A stretch of DNA of 44,705 nucleotides from Mycobacterium sp. ACS1612. Lineage in GTDB: Bacteria; Actinomycetota; Actinomycetes; Mycobacteriales; Mycobacteriaceae. Below the pieces are notes generated by a model. That model was given only the letters and a program-made list of their open reading frames with translations, had not been told where the DNA came from and searched no databases. A program made the position numbers and the translations under genes. This document shows positions 36,023-44,500 of the stretch, piece after piece; within the stretch, counting starts at the first letter, position 1; each line of letters opens with the position of its first letter. The stretch is taken from NCBI RefSeq assembly GCF_001667505.1, contig NZ_LZHZ01000028.1:1-44705 (forward strand). Direction: 5' to 3'.

Positions 36023-38992
36023 GTGGTGGACCTGTCGGCTATTACCAGGCCTGTGGGGCGGCTGGTGGCCACCGCACAGAACGGGTTGGAAGTGCTGCGC
36101 TACGGCGGCCTCGAGACCGGGGCGGTGCCCTCTCCATTTCAGATCATCGAGAGCGTTCCGATGTACCGGCTGCGGCGCTACTTTCCGCCGGACGCGCGGC
36201 CGGGCGCCAAACGGCCGGGGCCTCCGGTCCTGATGGTGCATCCGATGATGATGTCTGCGGACATGTGGGACGTCACCCGTGATGACGGCGCGGTCGGCAT
36301 CCTGCACAAAGCGGGAATCGATCCGTGGGTCATCGACTTCGGCTCGCCCGACAAGGTCGAGGGGGGCATGGAGCGCAACCTCGCCGACCACGTCGTCGCG
36401 CTGAGCGAAGCCATCGACACCGTCAAAGAGGTCACCGGTCGCGATGTGCATCTGGCCGGCTACTCACAAGGCGGCATGTTCGCCTATCAAACGGCGGCCT
36501 ATCGCCGGTCGAAGGACCTGGCGAGCATCGTGGCCTTCGGGTCGCCTGTCGACACGCTTGCCGCGCTGCCGATGAACATGCCGGCCAGCATGGCGCCCGC
36601 GGCCGCCGAGTTCATGGCCGACCACGTGTTCAGCCGCATCGACATTCCCGGCTGGCTCGCCCGCACCGGCTTCCAGATGCTCGACCCCATCAAGACCGCG
36701 CAGTCGCGGCTGGACTTCCTCCGCCAACTGCACGACCGCGAGGCGCTGCTGAGCCGGGAACAACAACGCAGATTCCTTGCCTCCGAAGGCTGGATCGCAT
36801 GGTCTGGGCCCGCCATCGCCGAGCTGCTCAAGCAGTTCATCGCCCACAACCGGATGATGAGCGGCGGCTTCTCGATCCACGGCGACCTGGTCACGCTGTC
36901 GGATATCGACTGCCCGGTGCTGGCCGTCGTCGGCGAGGTCGACGACATCGGTCAACCGGCATCGGTGCGTGGCATCAAACGCGCCGCCCCCAAGGCCGAC
37001 GTCTACGAATACCTCATCCGCGCAGGCCATTTCGGCTTGGTCGTCGGTTCGAAGGCGGCCAACCAGACATGGCCGACCGTCGCGCAGTGGGTCAAATGGA
37101 TCGACGGCACCGGCGATCAGCCCGAGGACGTCAACCCGATGGCGCTGCAGCCCGCAGAGCACACCGAAAGCGGCGTCTCGTTCACCTCACGGGTGGCACA
37201 CACCACCGCCGCGGCCACCGAGTTGGCCTTCAGCCTGGCACGGACCGCCGCGGAGGCCGTGGTGGCCGCGAACAAGTCGGCGCGGACGCTGGCGGTCGAG
37301 ACGTATCGGACCCTGCCGAGGCTGGCGCGCCTCGGCCAGATCAACGATCACACCCGAATCTCGCTCGGGCGCATCATGTCCGAGCAGGCTCGTGATGCCC
37401 CGCAGGGCGAGTGCCTGTTGTTCGACGGGCGTGTGCACACCTACGAGGCGGTGGACCGCCGGATCAACAACGTCGTACGGGGCCTCATCGAGGTCGGCGT
37501 CCGGCAGGGTTCGCATGTCGGCGTGCTGATGGAGACCCGGCCTAGTGCACTCGTCGCGATAGCCGCGCTGTCGCGCCTCGGCGCCGTCGCGGTTCTGATG
37601 CCGCCCGATGTCGACCTCGTCCAGGCCGCACGGCTGGGCGCGGTTTCGGAGATCATCGCCGACCCGAGCAACCTGGAGGGCGCCCGCGGACTCGGCATGC
37701 GGGTCCTGGTGCTCGGCGGCGGCGAATCGCGCGACCTGCACCTACCCGAGCACGCCGACGTCATCGACATGGAGAAGATCGACCCCGACGTCGTCGATCT
37801 GCCCGGGTGGTACCGGCCGAACCCCGGACTGGCCCGCGACCTGGCGTTCATCGGGTTCAGCAACATCAACGGCGACTTGGTGGCCCGCCAGATCACCAAC
37901 TACCGGTGGTCGCTGTCCGCGTTCGGCACCGCATCGGCGGCCAACCTCGGCCGCGGCGACACCGTCTACTGCCTCACGCCCCTGCACCACCAGTCCGGGC
38001 TGCTGGTCAGCCTCGGCGGCGCGGTCGTCGGCGGATCGCGCATCGCGTTGTCGCGGGAGTTGCGGCCGGCGCGGTTCCTGCAGGAGATCCGTCAGTACGG
38101 CGTCACGGTCGTGTCCTACACGTGGGCGATGCTGCGCGCGGTCATCGACGATCCGTCGTTCTCGTTGACGGGCAGCCACCCGGTCCGGCTGTTCATCGGG
38201 TCCGGTATGCCGACCGGTCTGTGGAAGCGGGTCGAGGAGGTGTTCACGCCCGCTCACGTCCTCGAGTTCTTCGCGACGACCGACGGCCAGGCCGTGTTGG
38301 CCAACGTGTCCGGCGCGAAGATCGGCAGCAAGGGCAGGCCGTTGCCCGGTGGCGGTTACGTCGAACTCGCCGCGTATGACCCGGAGGATGACCTGATCCT
38401 CGAGGACGAGCGCGGCTTCGTACGCAGGGCCGAGGCCAACGAGGTCGGTGTGCTGCTGGCCCACCCGCGCGGCCCGGTGGACCCGACGGCGTCGGTCAAG
38501 CGCGGCGTCTTCGCCCCCGCGGACACCTGGGTGTCCACCGAATACCTGTTCCGTCGCGACGAGGACGGCGACTTCTGGCTCGTCGACAACCGCGGCGCCG
38601 TGATCCACACCGAGCGCGGCAGCGTGTTCGCCTCGCCGGTCAACGATGCCATGGGCAGGCTCGGCGCGGTCGACCTTGCCGTCACCTACGGGGTCGACGT
38701 GAACGGCGGGCAGCTGGCTGTCACCGCGCTGGCGCTGTGCCCGGGCGGCAGCATTCCGTCGGCCGATCTGAACGAGGCGCTGGCCGATCTGCCCGTCGGC
38801 AGCCCGCCCGACATCGTGCACGTGGTGCCGGAGATGAGGCTGTCTGCGACCTACCGTCCGCTGGTCAGCCCGCTCCAAGAGCAGGGGGTACCCAAACCGT
38901 CACGTAACGCCTGGTATTTGGATCCCGATACGAATCGATACAAGCGGTTGACTGTGGCAGTACGCACCGAGATCGTCGGCGCCCAACAGTGA
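36023..38992 (+). CDS. Lipase/AMP-binding fusion protein (Rv1683-like)
   Basis: 989 residues from GTG 36023 (GTG 36026 also possible), with AAGGGGAG just upstream. Residues ~30-370 are an alpha/beta hydrolase of the PHA-synthase/lipase kind (MVHPMMMSADMWD, nucleophile Gly-Tyr-Ser148-Gln-Gly-Gly). Residues ~440-980 are an ANL-type AMP-binding domain (LLFDGRVHTYEAVDRRINNVVRGL, GVRQGSHVGVLMETRPSALVAIAALSRLGAVAVLMPP). The M. tuberculosis relative is associated with triacylglycerol metabolism and lipid inclusions. The ANL P-loop position reads FIGFSNINGDLVARQ (609-623) without the usual Thr/Gly-rich, Lys-containing motif, so acyl-adenylate formation is doubtful. Membrane segments are absent. Confidence 0.9.
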   Translation: MVDLSAITRPVGRLVATAQNGLEVLRYGGLETGAVPSPFQIIESVPMYRLRRYFPPDARPGAKRPGPPVLMVHPMMMSADMWDVTRDDGAVGILHKAGIDPWVIDFGSPDKVEGGMERNLADHVVALSEAIDTVKEVTGRDVHLAGYSQGGMFAYQTAAYRRSKDLASIVAFGSPVDTLAALPMNMPASMAPAAAEFMADHVFSRIDIPGWLARTGFQMLDPIKTAQSRLDFLRQLHDREALLSREQQRRFLASEGWIAWSGPAIAELLKQFIAHNRMMSGGFSIHGDLVTLSDIDCPVLAVVGEVDDIGQPASVRGIKRAAPKADVYEYLIRAGHFGLVVGSKAANQTWPTVAQWVKWIDGTGDQPEDVNPMALQPAEHTESGVSFTSRVAHTTAAATELAFSLARTAAEAVVAANKSARTLAVETYRTLPRLARLGQINDHTRISLGRIMSEQARDAPQGECLLFDGRVHTYEAVDRRINNVVRGLIEVGVRQGSHVGVLMETRPSALVAIAALSRLGAVAVLMPPDVDLVQAARLGAVSEIIADPSNLEGARGLGMRVLVLGGGESRDLHLPEHADVIDMEKIDPDVVDLPGWYRPNPGLARDLAFIGFSNINGDLVARQITNYRWSLSAFGTASAANLGRGDTVYCLTPLHHQSGLLVSLGGAVVGGSRIALSRELRPARFLQEIRQYGVTVVSYTWAMLRAVIDDPSFSLTGSHPVRLFIGSGMPTGLWKRVEEVFTPAHVLEFFATTDGQAVLANVSGAKIGSKGRPLPGGGYVELAAYDPEDDLILEDERGFVRRAEANEVGVLLAHPRGPVDPTASVKRGVFAPADTWVSTEYLFRRDEDGDFWLVDNRGAVIHTERGSVFASPVNDAMGRLGAVDLAVTYGVDVNGGQLAVTALALCPGGSIPSADLNEALADLPVGSPPDIVHVVPEMRLSATYRPLVSPLQEQGVPKPSRNAWYLDPDTNRYKRLTVAVRTEIVGAQQ

Positions 38993-39032
38993 GGCGGTAT
39001 CACTGTTAGGCTCCCGCTGGCGGCAGGAGGAG

Positions 39033-39602
39033 ATGACATTGCAGAACGGTAATCTGCGGCGCGCGGTCACCGGCGTCTTGGGCGGCAGCGCCGTGGCCAT
39101 CGGACTCCTCGGGGGCCTTGGAGTGGCGCCGGCGTACGCCGAGCCCGGTCAGAGCTGCACAGGGGCCGAGTGCGCAAAGAACGATCCAGCTGCGGCAAGC
39201 GCGCCGGCCGACGGCGCTGCCCAGCCGATGACGGCCGATCAGGTACTCGCCATCATCGACCAGGACTACGACACCGGCGCAGGCGGCGGTCAGCTATCCC
39301 AGCTGATCCACAGCGTGCTGACACTCCGCGCCCAGGGCTTCAAGCCCTCCAACGCAAACAAAGATGCCATCGTCAAGGCGCTCGACTACCGGCCGAACCA
39401 GACGCCGTTGATCGAGGCGCTCAAGGACACGCTCGCCTACCAGCACAAAATGCAGGCGCTCCAGCAGAACGCGAACAACTCGTCGCAGCCGGGATACAAC
39501 TTCGGTATCGGCCAAGCGCCTCCGGGTATGGGACCCGCCATTCCTCCGGGCGTGCCGGTCGAGCCGGGTGGAACTCCGGGCGCCTTCATCGGCGTCGGGT
39601 AG
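39033..39602 (+). CDS. Secreted mycobacterial protein, unknown function
   Basis: 189 residues from ATG 39033. Residues 1-36 are a Sec signal peptide: RR, hydrophobic core AVTGVLGGSAVAIGLLGGLGVA, cleavage near AYA-EP. The mature part has two Cys (SCTGAEC), a helical middle (MTADQVLAIIDQDYD, LSQLIHSVLTLRAQGF) and a Gly/Pro-rich tail (PPGMGPAIPPGVPVEPGGTPG), a style common in mycobacterial exported proteins. TAGGCT at 39007-39012 may be its -10. AGGAGG (39025-39030) is only 2 nt from the ATG but 8 nt from TTG 39039, so the true start may be the TTG. It lies 40 nt after the lipase-fusion gene. Confidence 0.8.
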   Translation: MTLQNGNLRRAVTGVLGGSAVAIGLLGGLGVAPAYAEPGQSCTGAECAKNDPAAASAPADGAAQPMTADQVLAIIDQDYDTGAGGGQLSQLIHSVLTLRAQGFKPSNANKDAIVKALDYRPNQTPLIEALKDTLAYQHKMQALQQNANNSSQPGYNFGIGQAPPGMGPAIPPGVPVEPGGTPGAFIGVG

Positions 39603-39611
39603 CCAGCCGTC

Positions 39612-39827
39612 GTGCTCGACGAAAAACTGCTGGGCATTCTCGTCTGCCCGCAGGACCTCGGTCCGCTGTTGTTGGTCGACGACGAATACCTGTACAACAC
39701 GCGGCTGCGCCGCGCCTACCGGATCGAGGACGGCATCCCGGTGCTCCTCATCGACGAGGCGATCGCCGTAACCGACGACGCCGAACACCAGCGGATGCTG
39801 GATCGCGCGTCAGGCCAGGCCGGGTAG
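39612..39827 (+). CDS. Trm112-like small protein (Rv1684-like)
   Basis: 71 residues from GTG 39612. The N-terminus DEKLLGILVCPQDLGPLLLV and IEDGIPVLLIDEA match the Trm112/YcaR (DUF343) family, which elsewhere forms a small zinc fold that activates methyltransferases or stays as an orphan chaperone-like partner. Here only one Cys of the usual CPxC pair is kept (CPQD), so zinc binding is unlikely. It overlaps the convergent TetR gene by 18 nt and follows the secreted-protein gene by 9 nt. Confidence 0.85.
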   Translation: MLDEKLLGILVCPQDLGPLLLVDDEYLYNTRLRRAYRIEDGIPVLLIDEAIAVTDDAEHQRMLDRASGQAG

Positions 39828-40424
39828 CTCACCGGTCAGGTAGCGCTGCAGGTTGGGCGCGATGGTCTCGGCGATCTGCTCGACGGGCAACGATTTGAAC
39901 GGCTCCAACTCCAGGATGTACCGGGCCATCACGACGCCGACCAACTGGGACGCGACGTACTGGACGCGAAGTCGACCGCTGCCGGGCGGATCATCCACCC
40001 GGTTGCCGACCTCGACGGCGATCACTTCCTGCAGGAACGACCGGATCAGCGACGCTTCACCGCCCGCGAGAATGGACCGCAGCGTCGCGATGAATCCCTT
40101 ACCCAGCTCGGAATCCCACAGCTGCAGAAGGATTTGCGGCAGGACGTGACCCAATTGGTCGACCGGGACCTCCCGCAGCGGACCGATGACCTGCATGGGG
40201 TCGATCGGAATGTGGATGGCCGCGGCGAACAGTTGGGTCTTTGTGCCGAAGTAGTGGTGCACCAACGCGGGGTCGACGCCGGCGTCCTTGGCTATCGCGC
40301 GAATCGATGTCTTGTCAATGCCGTTGCGGGCGAACAGGTTACGGGCACTCGACAAGATGCGGTCACGCGAGTCGGACGGCCCGGGTGGGCGCCCCGGCCG
40401 TTTGCGTTCGAGTTCTGCCGTCAC
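39810..40424 (-). CDS. TetR-family repressor (Rv1685c-like)
   Basis: 204 residues from GTG 40424. Residues ~15-65 are the TetR helix-turn-helix (SRDRILSSARNLFARNGIDKTSIRAIAKDAGVDPALVHHYFGTKTQLF). The remainder is the helical ligand-binding and dimer domain. It is the third gene of a minus-strand operon with an ABC-2 exporter, one base after the permease stop. Such a repressor usually controls its own operon through an operator at the first gene; repeated TCATC/GATGA dyads are found there. The ligand is unknown, probably an exported compound. Confidence 0.9.
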   Translation of the reverse strand: MTAELERKRPGRPPGPSDSRDRILSSARNLFARNGIDKTSIRAIAKDAGVDPALVHHYFGTKTQLFAAAIHIPIDPMQVIGPLREVPVDQLGHVLPQILLQLWDSELGKGFIATLRSILAGGEASLIRSFLQEVIAVEVGNRVDDPPGSGRLRVQYVASQLVGVVMARYILELEPFKSLPVEQIAETIAPNLQRYLTGELPGLA

Positions 40425-40425
40425 C

Positions 40426-41244
40426 CTATGGAGTCCTCCGTCGAAGTGTTGCCGCCGCCAGCGCCAGCGCTATTACCGCGAAACCGACGACGACGGCGAT
40501 GTCGCGCACGGCGATCGCCGTCGGCTCCGAGTAAGCGCCCACCTGTTGCAGCGCCTCCAGAGCGTAGCTGGCAGGCAGCACATTGCTGATCCATTGCAGC
40601 CAGTCGGGCAGCACGTCGCGGGGGACGATGATGCCGCACAGCAACAGCTGCGGGGCGATCACCACCGGCATGAACTGCACCGCCTGAAACTCGGTGCGCG
40701 CGAAGGCGCTACACAGCAGCCCGAGTCCCACGCCGAGCACCGCATTGATGATCGCGATGACGAACACCAGGACCGGGCTGCCCTTGGTGTCGAGGCCGAG
40801 GAACAGGTACGACACCAGACAAGCCAAGGTGGCCTGCGCCGCCGCGGCGATCGAGAACGCAGTGCCATAGGCGGCGAGCAGATCGAGCCTGCGCAGGGGA
40901 GTCGTCAGTATTCGCTCGAGGGTGCCCGATGCGCGTTCCCGTTGCATGGTGATGGACGTGATGAGGAACATGACGATCAGCGGGAAAACGCCGAGCATGA
41001 TCAGGCACGCGTTGTTGAACGGGCTCGGCGCGCCGGGCCGGTGCGGGGCGTTCTGAAACATGAAGTACAGCAACGTGATGATCAAGCTCGGCACGACGAG
41101 GATCATCGCGACACTGCGATGGTCGGCGGCAAGCTGGCGCAGAATCCGAGCGGTGGTGGCGAGGTAGCCCTGTGGGCTCAGCTTGCTGCGGCTGCGGTGC
41201 TGCGCCGGATGACGGACAGAAACGCTTGCTCCAGTGACTGACAT
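40426..41244 (-). CDS. ABC-2 type exporter permease (Rv1686c-like)
   Basis: 272 residues from ATG 41244. Six hydrophobic segments (SVAMILVVPSLIITLLYFMF, NACLIMLGVFPLIVMFLITSI, YGTAFSIAAAAQATLACLVSYLF, VLVFVIAIINAVLGVGLGLLC, VVIAPQLLLCGIIV, IAVVVGFAVIALALAAA) and the ABC-2 signature region RERASGTLERILTTPLRRLDLL. It forms the membrane channel of a drug- or lipid-type exporter with the adjacent ATPase. The chosen start overlaps the ATPase gene by 67 nt. A later start is possible, because the first ~25 residues are poorly hydrophobic and unlike the rest. Confidence 0.88.
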   Translation of the reverse strand: MSVTGASVSVRHPAQHRSRSKLSPQGYLATTARILRQLAADHRSVAMILVVPSLIITLLYFMFQNAPHRPGAPSPFNNACLIMLGVFPLIVMFLITSITMQRERASGTLERILTTPLRRLDLLAAYGTAFSIAAAAQATLACLVSYLFLGLDTKGSPVLVFVIAIINAVLGVGLGLLCSAFARTEFQAVQFMPVVIAPQLLLCGIIVPRDVLPDWLQWISNVLPASYALEALQQVGAYSEPTAIAVRDIAVVVGFAVIALALAAATLRRRTP

Positions 41245-41942
41245 CCCGTGTCCTCCCGTAGCTTCGCCGGTGTGCTGTGGGTCAGCAGGTGGCCTTCGCG
41301 CATCAGCAACAGGTCGCCGCAGTGGTCCGCCTCATCCATCACATGACTGGACACGATCAAAGTCGTTCCGCGCCTGGCGAGTTGGTGGAACTGCTCCCAC
41401 AACTCGACCCGCAGAACGGGGTCGAGGCCGACGGTGGGTTCGTCGAGCACCAACAGTTCGGGACGGGCGACCAGCGCGCAGGCCAGTGACGCCCGCGTGC
41501 GCTGGCCGCCGGAAAGGTTGCCGCACAACGCGGTTCGATGATCGTCGAGGCCGACGGCGGCGATCGACTCGTCGGCGGCGTTGGCGTCGGTGCCGTAGAG
41601 TGCGGCGAAATACCGCACGTTGTCGACGATGCGTAGGTCGTCGTAGATGGTCGGATCCTGGGTGACGTAGCCGACGCGGTGGCGCAGGTCGGCCGACCCC
41701 GCGGGTCGGCCCAATACGGTCACCGTCCCGGAGTCGACGATCTGCGTGCCGACGATGCAGCGCATCAACGTCGTCTTGCCGCACCCGGACGGGCCGAGCA
41801 GACCGGTGATGGTGCCGCGGGCGATCTGCACCGAGATGTTGTCGAGAGCGACCCGTTTGCCGCGTATGACGCGCAGGTTCTGGACGTCGATCGCGATGTC
41901 GGTCGAAGTGCGACGAAATTCATCGCTAGATGAACTCATCAT
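41178..41942 (-). CDS. ABC-2 exporter ATPase (Rv1687c-like)
   Basis: 254 residues from ATG 41942 (ATG 41939 also possible). Walker A GPSGCGKTT, Q-loop YVTQDP, signature LSGGQRTRASLA, Walker B LLVLDEPTVGLDP and switch His in SSHVMDEA: a complete ATPase. 41942 is preferred because it lies 7 nt after a CACTAT -10, making the mRNA leaderless. It is the first gene of ATPase-permease-TetR. Its first codons carry part of the dyad-repeat operator. It is divergent from mpg, 59 nt away. Confidence 0.92.
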   Translation of the reverse strand: MMSSSSDEFRRTSTDIAIDVQNLRVIRGKRVALDNISVQIARGTITGLLGPSGCGKTTLMRCIVGTQIVDSGTVTVLGRPAGSADLRHRVGYVTQDPTIYDDLRIVDNVRYFAALYGTDANAADESIAAVGLDDHRTALCGNLSGGQRTRASLACALVARPELLVLDEPTVGLDPVLRVELWEQFHQLARRGTTLIVSSHVMDEADHCGDLLLMREGHLLTHSTPAKLREDTGCQSLEQAFLSVIRRSTAAAAS

Positions 41943-41978
41943 GTGATGAATAGTGCTCCCCGATGATTCGCGTGTCAA
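41919..41978 (-). promoter_or_regulatory. Promoter and dyad-repeat operator of the TetR/ABC operon
   Basis: Read on the minus strand: -35 TTGACA (41978-41973), 17 nt, -10 CACTAT (41955-41950), 7 nt, ATG 41942. Two adjoining dyads cover the start: TTCATC-GCTA-GATGAA (41919-41934) and TCATCATGTGATGA (41936-41949). Another GATGAT copy is at 41962-41967 in the spacer. Binding would block transcription initiation. The operon's own TetR is the obvious candidate binder. Confidence 0.7.
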
Positions 41979-41988
41979 GGCCCGCAGG

Positions 41989-41994
41989 CACAAT
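41989..41994 (+). promoter_or_regulatory. Possible -10 of mpg
   Basis: CACAAT ends 7 nt before GTG 42002, leaderless spacing. The -35 is weak. It lies just outside the dyad cluster of the divergent operon, so mpg may share some control. Confidence 0.4.
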
Positions 41995-42001
41995 CGCTCG
42001 G

Positions 42002-42613
42002 GTGAGCGCCGCGCTGCTGTCCGTCGATCCCGTCACCGCGGCGCGGCGACTGCTCGGAGCGGCGCTGAGCGGCCGTGGAGTGTCGGCAATGATCGTCGAA
42101 GTGGAGGCCTACGGCGGGCCGAGCGATGGCCCATGGCCGGACGCCGCCGCGCATTCGTATCGGGGACCGACCGGGCGTAACAAGGTGATGTTCGGACCGG
42201 CCGGGCGGCTCTACACCTACCGCAGCCACGGAATCCATGTGTGTGCGAACGTGGTGTGTGCCAGCGATGGGGTGGCTGCGGCGGTGCTGTTGCGCGCGGC
42301 GGCCGTAGCGGCCGGCGTCGACGAAGCGCAGGCCCGACGCGGTGCTGCGACGCGGCCGACTGCATTGGCGCGTGGCCCAGGCAATCTCTGCTCCGCACTC
42401 GGAATCACCATGGAGGACAACGGAATCGACTTGTTCGATCCCGACAGCCCGGTCAGGTTGACGTTGGCCGAGAAGAGCGATGGTGTGGCGGGCCCGCGCG
42501 TCGGGGTCAGCAAGGCGGCCGACCGACCGTGGCGGTTCTGGATAGCCGGCCGTCCCGAGGTATCGCTGTATCGCCGCAGTCCGCGGGCACCCGCGCCAGG
42601 TGCAAGCGACTAG
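42002..42613 (+). CDS. mpg: 3-methyladenine DNA glycosylase (AAG family)
   Basis: 203 residues from GTG 42002. AAG fold with catalytic Glu in [24 protein letters not shown], then [28 protein letters not shown] and [15 protein letters not shown]. It excises alkylated purines such as 3-methyladenine and hypoxanthine by base flipping, starting base excision repair. Length and C-terminus [10 protein letters not shown] match the mycobacterial protein. The frame extends to 41963, but conservation starts at [10 protein letters not shown]. The TAG stop interlocks with the next gene's stop in a CTAG. Confidence 0.95.
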   Translation: MSAALLSVDPVTAARRLLGAALSGRGVSAMIVEVEAYGGPSDGPWPDAAAHSYRGPTGRNKVMFGPAGRLYTYRSHGIHVCANVVCASDGVAAAVLLRAAAVAAGVDEAQARRGAATRPTALARGPGNLCSALGITMEDNGIDLFDPDSPVRLTLAEKSDGVAGPRVGVSKAADRPWRFWIAGRPEVSLYRRSPRAPAPGASD

Positions 42614-43044
42614 TTGTCGCGGTGCAGGGTCAGCGCCGGCGGTTTGAGCCTGGCGCACCGCGGCCCGCCGTGGTCGTCGGTGAGGTCGACGCGTGCGATC
42701 ACCCGGGTGGCGGCCGCGTCCGTGATCAGCGGTTCGAGATCGGCGAGCACGAGTTTGGCCCGGCGGAACATCACGAATGACCCGTCAGCATCGACGGTGC
42801 CCCAGGTCAGATACACGAACCGGTCGCCGCGCCTGCCCTGCACCGCTGCGCCTCGGAAATCCAGCCCACCGTCGACGGTGACCACCTCGATCGGTAGTGA
42901 CCACGACGCCGAGCCGACGTCGCCGCGCACGAGGTCGTGCGGCCGTTTGCCGACCTGGATGCCGACGTGGACATTGTCGTAGTACTCGTCGCCGGTCTGC
43001 CACACAGGGCCGGGCAGGTGATAGCCCTCGATCTGCAACAACAT
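42610..43044 (-). CDS. DUF5990 family protein
   Basis: 144 residues from ATG 43044. A compact beta-rich protein: [78 protein letters not shown]. The pattern matches the DUF5990 family as I recall it. No signal peptide or membrane segment and no function known. The longer frame upstream would be antisense to tyrS and is rejected. It is divergent from tyrS, 29 nt apart, so they share a small promoter region. Confidence 0.8.
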   Translation of the reverse strand: MLLQIEGYHLPGPVWQTGDEYYDNVHVGIQVGKRPHDLVRGDVGSASWSLPIEVVTVDGGLDFRGAAVQGRRGDRFVYLTWGTVDADGSFVMFRRAKLVLADLEPLITDAAATRVIARVDLTDDHGGPRCARLKPPALTLHRDN

Positions 43045-43073
43045 CAGCGTTGACGGTAAGGGAAGATCGAGGC

Positions 43074-44357
43074 GTGACTTCTGCGGACGCGGCGATTCTC
43101 GACGAGTTGGAATGGCGTGGGCTGATCGCACAGTCCACCGACAGGGATGCGCTCGCGACCGAGCTGGCCTCCGGACCGGTGACTGTCTATTCGGGCTTCG
43201 ACCCAACCGCACCGAGCCTGCATGCCGGGCACCTGATTCCGCTGCTCACCTTGCGCCGATTCCAAAGGGCGGGGCATCGGCCGATCGTGCTCGCGGGCGG
43301 CGCGACCGGCATGATCGGGGATCCGCGCGACACCGGGGAGCGGACGCTGAACAGCGCCGACACCGTCGCGGACTGGGCCGACCGGATCCGCGGTCAGCTC
43401 GAGCGGTTCGTCGACTTCGACGATTCCCCGACCGGCGCGATCGTGCAGAACAACCTGACGTGGACCAGCGAGCTGTCGGCCATCGAGTTCCTGCGCGACC
43501 TCGGTAAGCACTTCTCGGTCAATGTGATGCTCGACCGCGAGACGGTACGGCGCCGACTCGAGGGTGACGGCATCTCCTACACCGAATTCAGCTACATGCT
43601 GCTGCAGGCCAACGACTATGTGGAGCTACACCGACGGTATGGCTGCGCGTTGCAGGTCGGCGGCTCAGATCAGTGGGGGAACATCATCGCCGGGGTGCGG
43701 CTGGTCCGGCAGATCGTGGGTGCGACGGTGCACGCGTTGACGACGCCACTGGTGACCGACTCCGAAGGCAAGAAGTTCGGCAAATCGACCGGTGGCGGCA
43801 GCCTGTGGCTAGACCCGGAGATGACCAGCCCCTACGCGTGGTACCAGTACTTCATCAACACGGCCGACGCCGATGTCATCCGGTACCTACGGTGGTTCAC
43901 CTTCCTGTCTCGCGACGAACTCGCGGAACTCGAGCAGGCCACGGCAGAGAAGCCGCACGAACGCGCGGCCCAGCGCCGGCTTGCCCGCGAGCTGACCACG
44001 CTGGTGCACGGCGAGGCGGCGACGGCGGGTGTCGAACACGCCAGTCAGGCGCTGTTCGGCCGGGGTGAGCTATCCCAACTGGACGAGCCGACTCTCGCCG
44101 CCGCGCTGCGCGAAGCCTCGGTCGCCGAGCTCAAGCCCGGTGGTCCCGACACGATTACGGAGTTACTGGTGGCCACGGGGCTCTCACCGAGCAAGGGCGC
44201 CGCGCGGCGGACGATCGGCGAGGGCGGCGCATATGTCAACAACTCGCGCATCGACAGTGAGGAGTGGGTGCCGCAGCCGAGCGACTTCCTACACGGCCGG
44301 TGGTTGGTGCTGCGGCGAGGAAAGCGCAATATCGCGGGCGTCGAGCGGGTCGGCTGA
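43074..44357 (+). CDS. tyrS: Tyrosyl-tRNA synthetase
   Basis: 427 residues from GTG 43074. Class I synthetase: HIGH-type HAGH (50-53) in [16 protein letters not shown], tyrosine-binding [12 protein letters not shown] and [16 protein letters not shown]-type KKFGKST (233-239), and a C-terminal S4-like RNA-binding domain ([21 protein letters not shown]). It charges tRNA-Tyr. Length fits the TyrRS family in mycobacteria. The gene directly precedes an rRNA operon in rapidly growing mycobacteria, as here. Confidence 0.97.
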   Translation: MTSADAAILDELEWRGLIAQSTDRDALATELASGPVTVYSGFDPTAPSLHAGHLIPLLTLRRFQRAGHRPIVLAGGATGMIGDPRDTGERTLNSADTVADWADRIRGQLERFVDFDDSPTGAIVQNNLTWTSELSAIEFLRDLGKHFSVNVMLDRETVRRRLEGDGISYTEFSYMLLQANDYVELHRRYGCALQVGGSDQWGNIIAGVRLVRQIVGATVHALTTPLVTDSEGKKFGKSTGGGSLWLDPEMTSPYAWYQYFINTADADVIRYLRWFTFLSRDELAELEQATAEKPHERAAQRRLARELTTLVHGEAATAGVEHASQALFGRGELSQLDEPTLAAALREASVAELKPGGPDTITELLVATGLSPSKGAARRTIGEGGAYVNNSRIDSEEWVPQPSDFLHGRWLVLRRGKRNIAGVERVG

Positions 44358-44465
44358 AACGCGGGAACAAACGATTCGCAATGTGCGTTGCACCACTTGT
44401 TGGAGTCGACGCACCCTGGTGCGCGCGATGGGTCGGAGTCCGAAAGACACGCCCTATCAGGTCAT
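44358..44465 (+). other. tyrS-rrn intergenic region with CGGAGTC repeats
   Basis: No gene is supported here. A short GCACC-CT-GGTGC dyad lies at 44411-44422 without a T-tract. GGAGTC elements occur at 44401-44407 (TGGAGTC) and 44434-44440 (CGGAGTC). An inverted copy, GACTCCG at 44468-44474, overlaps the rrn -35, and another direct copy lies at 44497-44503. Spacings of 33, 34 and 29 nt are near three helical turns, which would place the sites on one DNA face. Confidence 0.5.
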
Positions 44466-44494
44466 TTGACTCCGAGTTATCCCTCACGTAACTT
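44466..44494 (+). promoter_or_regulatory. Ribosomal RNA operon promoter (rrnB-type, after tyrS)
   Basis: TTGACT (44466-44471), a 17-nt spacer and TAACTT (44489-44494) form a near-consensus promoter on the strand of the rRNA leader. The start would be at about 44501. In rapidly growing mycobacteria tyrS precedes the rrnB operon, which supports the assignment. Confidence 0.75.
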
Positions 44495-44500
44495 ATCGGA

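Noticed and set aside
36464..38878. Long minus-strand open frames under the lipase fusion gene
   Set aside because: They mirror the codon structure of the real plus-strand gene in high-GC DNA and encode no recognisable domain.
44411..44422. GCACC-CT-GGTGC dyad as a tyrS terminator
   Set aside because: The stem is only five base pairs with a two-base loop and no T-tract, so it is unlikely to terminate transcription.
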